A stretch of 20,471 nucleotides of DNA, taken from the NCBI GenBank assembly GCA_900550595.1, contig URTB01000005.1, positions 1 through 20,471 of the forward strand. The letters are read 5' to 3'. Shown one piece after another: positions 13,958-20,471 of this stretch (positions are counted from its first letter, which is position 1; the number at the start of each line of letters is the position of its first letter). Source of the stretch: an uncultured Collinsella sp. Lineage in GTDB: Bacteria; Actinomycetota; Coriobacteriia; Coriobacteriales; Coriobacteriaceae. Below the pieces are notes generated by a model, which was not told the DNA's origin, made no database searches, and worked only from the letters and a program-made list of their open reading frames with translations. The position numbers were made by a program, and so were the translations under genes.

Positions 13958-14154
13958 AGATCTTGGACCTTGCCCTTAAATGCGACGATGGCAATGATGG
14001 CAATCACCACGAGCACACCGACCAGGATGGCGTACTCGGTGGTGCCCTGCGCGCTCTCCTCCCGCAGCAGTTCCTCGGCACGCTGGCGAGCGTGAATTGA
14101 CTGGCAAGACGCCCAGCTCCAAACCTTGCCAACAACGTCAGTCATCGTATTCAT
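13921..14154 (-). CDS. flp: Flp-type pilin
   Basis: Flp is the main subunit of the Tad pilus, inserted in the membrane, cleaved by a prepilin peptidase and polymerised by TadA-B-C. The 77-residue protein ends in SAQGTTEYAILVGVLVVIAI: predicted cleavage between Ala35 and Gln36 gives Glu at +5 and Tyr at +6, the Flp signature, and a mature pilin of only 42 residues with an amphipathic tail (KVQDLWSAISEG). The leader, 35 residues, is long for a Flp pilin. ATG 14154 follows GGGAGG at 5 bases, the strongest ribosome site of the operon, as expected for a major subunit. It follows tadC by 10 bases. Confidence 0.88.
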   Translation of the reverse strand: MNTMTDVVGKVWSWASCQSIHARQRAEELLREESAQGTTEYAILVGVLVVIAIIAIVAFKGKVQDLWSAISEGINSL

Positions 14155-14164
14155 GTATTCCTCC

Positions 14165-14806
14165 CTACATCATCCCGCCTGCTCCCAGCAGCGGGCCCAA
14201 TATGGACAGAAGCAACGCCGGCAAGATGAGCGTGCCGGTGGGAATCAGCAGCTTGACCGGCGCGCGCTCGATCTCGCGCTCGACCGCGGCGCGATGGGCC
14301 GCGCGAATCTCGCGACTTTGGGCCGCCAGCGTCTCGGCAAGCGGGGCACCGAGGGCAAGCGCCTGCCCCGCTGTGATGGCAAAGGTCTCGAGCGCCCGCA
14401 CATCTAGATCGCGCGCGGCCGCCAGAAGCTCGTCCTCGCGCGTCCCCACGCCCACCTGCCACGCCATGCAGGCTCGCTCAAGGCGGAGCGCCAACGTCGA
14501 TCGGCGATTGGCGCAAAAAACCTCAAGCGCCGCATCGAACGAAAGGCCAGCCGAAAGCCCCAGACGCACCACGTCGATCATCTCGGACACCTCGCCAAGC
14601 GACACCTGCGTCGTACCACCCGTGCCGAGCATGCCCTTCAACCGTGCTGCCAGGGCATCGGTCACCGAGCGGGCAGCCGCGACAACCAGCAGCGCCTCGC
14701 GTTTGCAGGCCTGGACGATCTTGTGTGCGTCCGCACGATTGAGCCCCGTCGCGACAAACACGCTGAACGCGCACAGGCACGCCGCGGCCCCGACCAGGGC
14801 GCTCAT
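14165..14806 (-). CDS. tadC: TadC-like inner-membrane platform protein
   Basis: TadC, with TadB, forms the membrane platform on which the TadA ATPase acts. The 213-residue protein has an N-terminal membrane segment (4-22), a T2SS-F type helical domain (about 75-185, with LSLG/GLSAGLSFDAAL-like pattern EMIDVVRLGLSAG) and C-terminal membrane helices (PVKLLIPTGTLILPALLLSI). It is shorter than the usual 280-320 residues, so one N-terminal part is reduced. The start overlaps the end of tadB in ATGA. Confidence 0.87.
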   Translation of the reverse strand: MSALVGAAACLCAFSVFVATGLNRADAHKIVQACKREALLVVAAARSVTDALAARLKGMLGTGGTTQVSLGEVSEMIDVVRLGLSAGLSFDAALEVFCANRRSTLALRLERACMAWQVGVGTREDELLAAARDLDVRALETFAITAGQALALGAPLAETLAAQSREIRAAHRAAVEREIERAPVKLLIPTGTLILPALLLSILGPLLGAGGMM

Positions 14807-15729
14807 AGCTCCACCCGCATAATGCGTCGGATGACCACCAGGGCGACGGCGTTGAGGGCAAGGCCCAGCACCACGGCACCGGCACCCGCCGGCGTTGCAA
14901 GGCCGCGGCGAAAGTCAGCCGAAAGCAGCGCCAGCACCGCGCACATACCCGCCGGCATCGCCGAGACCATGTGTGCCGACATACGAGCCTGCGATGTCTT
15001 GACGTCCAAACGGCGCTTGAGCTCAATGCGCTCCCCCACCATGCTCGACGCCTCGGATAACAGGTCGGCAAGCGGGGCACCGGTTCGCTGCGACACCTTG
15101 AGCGCCAAGGTGACAAGCGAAAGGCCGGGGGCATCGATACGGTTGAGTAGGTCATCCAGCGCATCAGTCGCCGAGACGCCGCAGTCGATCGCCGCCGCCA
15201 CGCGCAAAAACTCGGTATGCACCGGCTCTTGCGCGTGAGTTCCCACAAACCTCATGCCCTGGGCCAGCGAATGGCCCGAGGCGAGCGACATGGAGAGCGC
15301 CGTAAAGGCCTCGGGCATGGCTTCTTCCACATCGTGTTGCTCGCGGCGACGGTCGAAGGTGTCGCGAGCGGCGCCTACGCCAAACGGCGCGAGCAGCCCC
15401 AGAACAAAGCCGATAGGCGACAGCGATACGACAGTCAGGGCGATGCCGCAGACGCCACTCGACAGCAGCAAGCATGCCAGGCGCGCCTCGTCATCCTCGA
15501 TAACAAGGCCAAGGCGATGTGCTGGAACCAGCGCCGCCCAGGAGCGGGCGATCTTTTTTAGCAGGTCGTTTTCTGCCAACTCGCGCGGCAGCTTCTCGAC
15601 CACCGACTCAAGCGCATGGCTGGCCAGCTCCGCCGGCGGCACGCGCGACGCACGAGGCCCCGCCCCACATGCCGCCGCGGCAGAAAGCCCCGTTAAGCCC
15701 CCTACGACGAGGGGCACAACGATCTCCAT
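14803..15729 (-). CDS. tadB: TadB-like inner-membrane platform protein
   Basis: The 308-residue protein has an N-terminal membrane segment (4-24), a pair of helices around residues 87-124 (ACLLLSSGVCGIALTVV and following), a T2SS-F domain (about 145-265; EAMPEAFTALSMSLASGHSL and QRTGAPLADLL are typical), and two C-terminal membrane helices. TadB and TadC are GspF-like and couple ATP hydrolysis by TadA to pilin extrusion. ATG 15729 lies within the last codons of tadA, but it has an excellent AGGAGG site at 8 bases, so the 28-base overlap is convincing. Confidence 0.92.
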   Translation of the reverse strand: MEIVVPLVVGGLTGLSAAAACGAGPRASRVPPAELASHALESVVEKLPRELAENDLLKKIARSWAALVPAHRLGLVIEDDEARLACLLLSSGVCGIALTVVSLSPIGFVLGLLAPFGVGAARDTFDRRREQHDVEEAMPEAFTALSMSLASGHSLAQGMRFVGTHAQEPVHTEFLRVAAAIDCGVSATDALDDLLNRIDAPGLSLVTLALKVSQRTGAPLADLLSEASSMVGERIELKRRLDVKTSQARMSAHMVSAMPAGMCAVLALLSADFRRGLATPAGAGAVVLGLALNAVALVVIRRIMRVEL

Positions 15730-17030
15730 TCGTCCACCTCCTCTTGCGTGAGCGTTCCCGAGCGCAGGCCCTCTGCGATAAACGGAGGCTCGCGATCGAG
15801 TGTCCAGGTGCGCGTGGCGGCATCGAACGTCACGTAGCGCTCAAGCTCCACGCCGCCCGACGCGCCGCGTCGCACCCCCGAATAGGAGGACACGAAACGC
15901 CTGCCGTCCGCATGGCGCTCGGACATCACGATGCCGTCGAGCGCCATGGCGATCTGCTCCTCGATAAGCTCGCTCGGCAGATCGATGCCATAGCGCGCAA
16001 GCAGCGTCAGACGCACCACGGTCTCCTGTTCGGTGCCCGCATGAAGTGTGGTGAGCGACCCATCATGTCCGGTGTTCATGGCCTGCAACATGTCGCAGCA
16101 TTCCGCGCCGCGCACCTCGCCCACCACAATACGGTCAGGACGCATGCGCAGGGCGTTGGTCACCAGGTCGCGGATTGTCACCGCGCCCTCGCCCTCAATT
16201 GAAGCCTCGCGCGCCTCCAGGCGAACCACATGCGGGTGATGCGCAAACTTGAGCTCGGCGGAATCCTCGATCGTCACGATGCGCTCGCCGGTGGATATCT
16301 CGCACGATAGCGCGTTGAGCAGCGTGGTCTTGCCCGACCCCGTGCCACCTGCAACCGCCAAATCCTGACGCAGCGACACCGCACACGAAAGCAGTTGCGC
16401 ATACCAAAGCGGTAGCGACCCCAGGCCCACAAGCTCGTCCAACGAACAAATGCGATCTGAGAACTTGCGGATGGTGAGGATCGGTCCATCGATCGCCACA
16501 GGCGGGATCACCGCATTGACGCGATAGCCCGTCTTGAGGCGTGCGTTGACGATGGGGCTGCGCTCGTCGATGCGCCTGCCCAGCGGCGAGATGATGCGGT
16601 CGATGAGCACGCGGATCTGCTCGTCATCCTCAAACGCATGCTCGATGGGATATAAGACGCCGCCGCGCTCAAAGAAAGCCGAGCGACAACCGTTGACCAT
16701 GATCTCGGTGACGGTGTCGTCCTCGATGAGCGGCTGCAGTGGGCCCAAGCCCACCACGTCGTCCAAAATCTCGTCGATGATGGCCTCGCGCTCGGGCGTC
16801 GCCAGGTCGCCCGGCTCCTCCACGTTGAGCGCTGCCTCCACCGCAGGACGCAATTCCGAGCGGGCGAGCACCGGATCGATGTATGCACTGATACGCGCCA
16901 CCTCGTCATAGCCCATGCGGTCCATCACGGCGCGCTTGGTGCGGCGCTTGACGGCACGGTGGCGCCCCGCATCAACAGGCACTGTCGCCGCAGCCGCACC
17001 GGCTTCCTTAATCCTTGTTTGCAAGCTCAT
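15702..17030 (-). CDS. tadA: TadA/CpaF-type secretion ATPase
   Basis: TadA is the hexameric motor ATPase of the Tad machine, related to type II/IV secretion ATPases (CpaF). The 442-residue protein has an N-terminal helical region, Walker [10 protein letters not shown] (228-236), the Asp box TIEDSAEL (253-260), Walker B-like RIVVGEVRG (300-308) and the His box [10 protein letters not shown] (324-333). The N-terminal domain motif VTEIMVNG (107-114) is typical of CpaF. It looks complete and active. The start overlaps tadZ by 4 bases (ATGA) with GAGGGTGA ahead. Confidence 0.97.
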   Translation of the reverse strand: MSLQTRIKEAGAAAATVPVDAGRHRAVKRRTKRAVMDRMGYDEVARISAYIDPVLARSELRPAVEAALNVEEPGDLATPEREAIIDEILDDVVGLGPLQPLIEDDTVTEIMVNGCRSAFFERGGVLYPIEHAFEDDEQIRVLIDRIISPLGRRIDERSPIVNARLKTGYRVNAVIPPVAIDGPILTIRKFSDRICSLDELVGLGSLPLWYAQLLSCAVSLRQDLAVAGGTGSGKTTLLNALSCEISTGERIVTIEDSAELKFAHHPHVVRLEAREASIEGEGAVTIRDLVTNALRMRPDRIVVGEVRGAECCDMLQAMNTGHDGSLTTLHAGTEQETVVRLTLLARYGIDLPSELIEEQIAMALDGIVMSERHADGRRFVSSYSGVRRGASGGVELERYVTFDAATRTWTLDREPPFIAEGLRSGTLTQEEVDEWRSLCPSS

Positions 17031-18673
17031 CGCGAATCACCCTCGCGCGACCAGGGAAGACGGATACGTGGGCGCTCGGTGCGCGTCGCGCGGTCGGTGA
17101 CCATGTCACTCCAGGGACCGACGGCGCAGCCCAGCTCCACGAGCATCTCGCGCGTGGCTTCGCGCACGCTGGCGGCAAAAGCGCTGGTCTGTCCCACTGC
17201 CTCGTCAGCACGGCCGAATGCCATGAGCGCCGCCAGGTCCTGCCCACCGTCGGCGATGCGGATCTTGGAGCTCAACGCGCAGGCAATCTCAAAGCGCATG
17301 GCGACATCCTCGTCGGCACCGCGCGCGCCAAACCGGTTGAATACGGCGCTCATGCGCGTACGCGGCACGCCCACACGGCTCGCCAGCTCGATAACGCGTG
17401 CTGCGGGCGTCGCAGACGACACCGCCGAATCGCCCACGACCAGGCAGCGATCGCTTGCCGCCACCGCGGCCGCCACGGCGTCACCCCAAAAGACCGAGGT
17501 GTCGACAAGAACCACGTCGGATTCGCGGCGCAAGACGTCGAGCAGCAGCTCCACCGGGCGCGCCATGAGCTCGGCCTGTTCGGGCGCGGCGACCGGGCCC
17601 CAAAGCGTGACGCCCGGGGCCACACGCATCGAGGCGCCCACGATGTCCGATTCGGCAAGTGCGCCCGCAGCCGATGGCTCGATAAGCGTCGCCATGTCAT
17701 GCGGGGTATCGGCACCCAACAGGTCGTAGAGGTTTCCAAACATCAGGTCCAAGTCGAGCACGGCAGCACGCAGGCCCAGCAGCGACGCCGCATGCGCCAT
17801 GGTGGCGACGATCGTCGACTTGCCGCAACCGCCCGAACCCGAAACGACGCAGACAACCGGGGCTCGATGCGACGGGGCGACGGCATCCGCCGGCGGTGCG
17901 GGGGCAGGCGGCGCCGGTACGGGCGGCAACGTCCCCGTCTCCCCGGCAGCGCTCATATGCTGCGCCCAAGCCGGCATGGCAGGCTGCTCGGCCCGCGGGG
18001 CCGAATCTGGGGACTTCACGGTCGCATCGGCACGAACATTGTCGTTCCCGGCAAGCCCCTCAACCTCGTCGAGCTCATCGACCAGGCTCACGCCATGCAC
18101 GTATCCCATATCTACGGCCAAAAGATCCTCGCCATACGGCACTGGCTCTCCGACTTCATCGTATGCAAGGGGATCCCGGGGGCACCGATCATGCTCGGCT
18201 TCCGCTTTTCCACAATCATCAACACGCGGGCCTCTTGTAGCGCGAGGCGCCCCGGATTCCCTATCAACAAAAGCATCGGGCTCAATCGTCATACACCGGT
18301 CGTAATCAACCGTTCCCTCGCCCGCGCGTCCGTTGCCGCATATGCTACGCGCAGCGATAACCTCGGTCGCCCCCGCGCGAAACAGCCCCTCGATATCCGA
18401 AGGATCGAGCGTCTCTATCAGTACGACCACGCGGCTCACGCGGCCCTCGGCCGTCAGGCGCGCAACAGTCTTTCGCACGTCTTCGGCATCGAACAAGGCT
18501 GCCGCGATAATCGCCGCCCCACGACGCGACGGAAACGCCCGCACCATGGAAACCAGCCCATCCAGGTCGCCCACGCGAAGCACCTGCGCGCCTGCATCGC
18601 GGCCCTCGACTTCCCGCTGCAGCAATCCGTAATCACCGCACGCGCAGCATGCAAGCCAGATCGCCTTCATCAC
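17027..18673 (-). CDS. TadZ/CpaE-like localisation ATPase
   Basis: TadZ/CpaE proteins place the Tad apparatus in the cell. The 548-residue protein has a receiver-like N-terminal domain (about 1-112), a long variable linker (about 113-270, acidic then Pro/Ala-rich), and a MinD/ParA-type ATPase domain with Walker A SGSGGCGKST (278-287), LDLDLMFGN (306-314) and VVLVDTSVFWG as Walker B. The first signature lysine of deviant Walker A motifs (KGGxGK) reads as Ser, while the second is kept. The start is GTG in a GTGA overlap with the upstream gene; the ATG next to it is equally possible. At 548 residues it is longer than the usual 370-420. Confidence 0.85.
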   Translation of the reverse strand: MMKAIWLACCACGDYGLLQREVEGRDAGAQVLRVGDLDGLVSMVRAFPSRRGAAIIAAALFDAEDVRKTVARLTAEGRVSRVVVLIETLDPSDIEGLFRAGATEVIAARSICGNGRAGEGTVDYDRCMTIEPDAFVDRESGAPRATRGPRVDDCGKAEAEHDRCPRDPLAYDEVGEPVPYGEDLLAVDMGYVHGVSLVDELDEVEGLAGNDNVRADATVKSPDSAPRAEQPAMPAWAQHMSAAGETGTLPPVPAPPAPAPPADAVAPSHRAPVVCVVSGSGGCGKSTIVATMAHAASLLGLRAAVLDLDLMFGNLYDLLGADTPHDMATLIEPSAAGALAESDIVGASMRVAPGVTLWGPVAAPEQAELMARPVELLLDVLRRESDVVLVDTSVFWGDAVAAAVAASDRCLVVGDSAVSSATPAARVIELASRVGVPRTRMSAVFNRFGARGADEDVAMRFEIACALSSKIRIADGGQDLAALMAFGRADEAVGQTSAFAASVREATREMLVELGCAVGPWSDMVTDRATRTERPRIRLPWSREGDSR

Positions 18674-19329
18674 TCGTCGCCTCCGCTCTTTTTGCTGCGC
18701 ACCGTGGCGGGAATCGTCAAACTGACCGTCCCCTTGCCCGAGGCCCCCAGCAATTCCTTAACGTCTTCGGGGTCGGCCGCCAGCGTCACCCATTCGATCT
18801 TGCCTTCGTGCGTGGCGCCGGCCTCTTCGCTGGTATCGATCACGCGCGCGCCGCACAGCCGATCGGTTACGCCGTCCTTTTGCACGTACACGTCCACGTA
18901 GCTGCCCACGCCCGTGGCGCCCCCGACCGAATGCTCGGCATCGACCGCCACCGAAACGGCGACCTTGCCTTTGGGCACCTCGAGCGTGTGGGTTTCGGCC
19001 TTGGTGTAGACATCGCAAATCACGGCATTTTTAGGGATGCGTGAGGTCGTCACGTCGCCGCGCACCTGGCGCAACTCGGTCGCCGCATCGCGCGGCAGTA
19101 GGCTCGCCAGCCATTCCTGGGTTATGACATTGGTCTCGTCGAGGGTCTCGCCCACATCGATATCACGCGCCGCGACGCACACCTCGACGCGATCGCCGCC
19201 ATACTTGGCCAGCGTCTCGGCCTGGACCTGCTCAGCCTGCGAGCGAATCGACGATGCGTAGACCATGCAGAGCAGCGCGGCGAGCACACCCGCGATTAGA
19301 CTGATGGCGATGCGTTTGCTCTTGTTCAC
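18670..19329 (-). CDS. RcpC/CpaB-like SAF-domain pilus assembly protein
   Basis: The 219-residue protein has an N-terminal membrane helix (about 9-27), then a SAF domain (VEVCVAARDIDVGETLDETNV) and a second part with KVAVSVAVDAEHSVGG and GSYVDVYV, the pattern of CpaB/RcpC. In Gram-negative systems these proteins work with the secretin; in monoderms they probably sit on the outer face of the membrane and may contact the cell wall. Start: GTG 19329 follows AGAGGAG; an ATG 15 bases upstream would include that site in the gene, so GTG is better. It is the first gene of the operon. Confidence 0.87.
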   Translation of the reverse strand: MNKSKRIAISLIAGVLAALLCMVYASSIRSQAEQVQAETLAKYGGDRVEVCVAARDIDVGETLDETNVITQEWLASLLPRDAATELRQVRGDVTTSRIPKNAVICDVYTKAETHTLEVPKGKVAVSVAVDAEHSVGGATGVGSYVDVYVQKDGVTDRLCGARVIDTSEEAGATHEGKIEWVTLAADPEDVKELLGASGKGTVSLTIPATVRSKKSGGDE

Positions 19330-19418
19330 GGCCGCTCCTCTCATGGCAGTGCCGGGCGAATGCCCGTACCACCATTGTCTGGGCGGTCAGAGTGCAAAGC
19401 GGCGCAATTGCGATTTTG

Positions 19419-19500
19419 GTATTACGTGTCAAACCAATTGCTGACCAAAAGCTGACCAGCCCGTCAAGCTCGTGGCAAGGTTTTGGTCAGCACGTCAGCA
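19419..19500 (-). promoter_or_regulatory. Candidate promoter and operator array of the Tad operon
   Basis: A 12-bp inverted repeat, TGCTGACCAAAA (19439-19450) and TTTTGGTCAGCA (19481-19492), is joined by two more half-sites, GCTGACC at 19451-19457 (11 bp after the first) and GTCAGC at 19494-19499. On the minus strand TTGGTC (19443-19448) with TAATAC (19419-19424), 18 bp apart, could be the promoter; TTGACA at 19427-19432 is another -35 candidate without a clear -10. Half-sites cover the presumed -35, which suggests regulation by a dimeric factor. Confidence 0.45.
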
Positions 19501-19528
19501 AAACGCACGTTTAGGGGCGCATCGGCAA

Positions 19529-19564
19529 TAAAAAAGCCGCCTCCCGTACCATTGGGAGACGGCT
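19529..19564 (-). terminator. Terminator of rsgA
   Basis: An 11-bp stem (AGCCGTCTCCC with GGGAGGCGGCT, one G-U pair) with an 8-base loop is followed by TTTTTTATT on the minus strand. It lies 18 bases after the rsgA stop and insulates the Tad operon from it. Confidence 0.9.
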
Positions 19565-19581
19565 GTCATAGGTAGATTCAA

Positions 19582-20471
19582 TTACAGATGGACATCGGGA
19601 TCGAGCATCTGAGCACTCACACGCATGGATGACGCCAGGTTTTGGAACGTCTCCAGGCGCAGGCTGTCGATTTGCCCGGCATCCTCGGCCTCGCGAACGG
19701 CGCAGCCCGGTTCGTGGGTATGCGTGCAGTCGCCAAACCGGCACGCACGCGACGCCTCGACGATCTCGGGAAACGCGCGTGCCAAGCCCCGCTCATGCCC
19801 CACGAGCGGCAGACTGCGCAGGCCCGGCGCGTCAGCAATAACGCCGGCTTCGCCCGGCAGCGCCACCATCACGCGCGCGACCGTGGTGTGGCGACCCTGG
19901 TCATCGCGCTCACGTACGCCGCCGGTCGCCAACGTATCGTGACCCAGCAGCGCGTTGAGCAGCGTCGACTTGCCAGCACCCGATTCACCCAAGATCATGG
20001 CGCAGCTCCCGGCGGGCACGCAGGCGCGCACCTCGTCCAGGCCACGACCCTCGGCAGAGGACGTCACGATCACGCGCACGTCCGGACCCACCAAGCGGTG
20101 CACACGGTCCAGATCGCGCTCGAGCTCATCGGCGTCGCAGCGGTCGGCCTTGGTGAGTACCACCACCGGCTCGGCATCGCAGTCGAGTGCCAACACCAGC
20201 GAGCGCGCCACGCGGTCGAGCAGTACCTCGCCGGCGCCGAGCGCCTGCACGATCAGCACGCTATCCACGTTGGAGCAAAGCACCTGACGCTCGCCGCGAG
20301 CGCGTCCGCGCCAGCGCTCAAAACTCGTGCGGCGTGGCAGCACGCACTCGATCACGCCCATGTTGTGCCCGGGCGCACGACGCACCGCCACGCGGTCGCC
20401 CACGGCGGGCAGCAGAACCTCGTCCTCGCCACGCGACTTGGCAAACCCCACGGCATGCTCGGCACGAAAGG
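19582..20471 (-). CDS. rsgA: Ribosome small-subunit GTPase RsgA, 5' end outside the window
   Basis: RsgA (YjeQ) is a circularly permuted GTPase that binds the 30S subunit late in assembly. The visible part has the end of an N-terminal OB-fold (PAVGDRVAV), G4 VVLTKADRCD, G5 TSSAEG, G1 GESGAGKSTLLN, switch region GRHTT, G3 DAPGLRS, and the C-terminal zinc motif CRFGDCTHTHEPGC. The G4-G5-G1-G3 order is the mark of this family. The reading frame runs without a stop to the edge of the window, so the internal GTG at 20451 is probably not the start and the N-terminus lies beyond 20471. Confidence 0.95.
   Translation of the reverse strand, partial: FRAEHAVGFAKSRGEDEVLLPAVGDRVAVRRAPGHNMGVIECVLPRRTSFERWRGRARGERQVLCSNVDSVLIVQALGAGEVLLDRVARSLVLALDCDAEPVVVLTKADRCDADELERDLDRVHRLVGPDVRVIVTSSAEGRGLDEVRACVPAGSCAMILGESGAGKSTLLNALLGHDTLATGGVRERDDQGRHTTVARVMVALPGEAGVIADAPGLRSLPLVGHERGLARAFPEIVEASRACRFGDCTHTHEPGCAVREAEDAGQIDSLRLETFQNLASSMRVSAQMLDPDVHL

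Noticed and set aside
17015..18901. Plus-strand open frame (628 codons) opposite the TadZ-like gene
   Set aside because: It is antisense to a gene with clear ATPase motifs and translates to Arg/His-rich sequence without domains.
20400..20451. GTG 20451 as the start of rsgA
   Set aside because: The frame stays open to the window edge, and RsgA proteins have more OB-fold sequence before PAVGDRV, so the gene is cut by the window rather than starting here.

Overview
This window looks like the chromosome of a high-GC, Gram-positive gut actinobacterium, most likely of the Coriobacteriia (Collinsella-like). The guess rests on GC-rich codon use, a housekeeping set typical of that class, and a Tad pilus locus with no outer-membrane secretin gene in view. 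The species cannot be fixed from sequence reading alone. Nearly every gene lies on the minus strand; the only plus-strand gene I support is a 57-residue membrane protein at the left edge.

Left part (1-8450). The small membrane protein (116-289) faces proC across a foldback repeat with a bidirectional terminator at its centre. On the minus strand come an SPFH/band-7 membrane protein, rlmH and proC as a tight run; a tRNA-Leu(CAG) with its own promoter and terminator; rsmA overlapping tatD; and a GH5-like gene followed by rsmI and metG. RlmH, RsmA, RsmI and RsgA (right edge) are four ribosome maturation factors within 20 kb, with MetRS and two tRNAs nearby.

Middle (8450-9730). A tRNA-Phe(GAA) gene is followed by a 70-bp block, containing its terminator and its own 3' end, that is repeated 186 bp further on. 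Next to it is a small two-gene unit resembling a type II toxin-antitoxin pair: a BrnT-like toxin first, then a ribbon-helix-helix antitoxin, with a palindrome just upstream.

Right part (9730-19500). One long, tightly overlapping operon encodes a Tad/Flp pilus or secretion machine. In transcription order it holds RcpC/CpaB-like SAF protein, TadZ/CpaE-like ATPase, TadA/CpaF motor ATPase, TadB, TadC, Flp pilin, an unknown membrane-anchored protein, a pilin-like 72-residue protein, TadE-like 1, a large TadG-like protein, TadE-like 2 and a DUF192 protein. Flp, the 72-residue protein and both TadE proteins share an A|Q-x-T-x-E processing signature. No prepilin peptidase or secretin gene is in the window. 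The upstream region carries several TGACC/GGTCA half-sites around a probable promoter. The right edge is a 5'-truncated rsgA with its own terminator.

The most notable observations are a GH5 protein of the exo-beta-1,3-glucanase type that has lost its acid/base glutamate, a TadE gene whose expected ATG is put out of frame by a CG repeat, a tRNA-Phe with an acceptor mismatch inside a duplicated block, and the half-site array ahead of the Tad operon.
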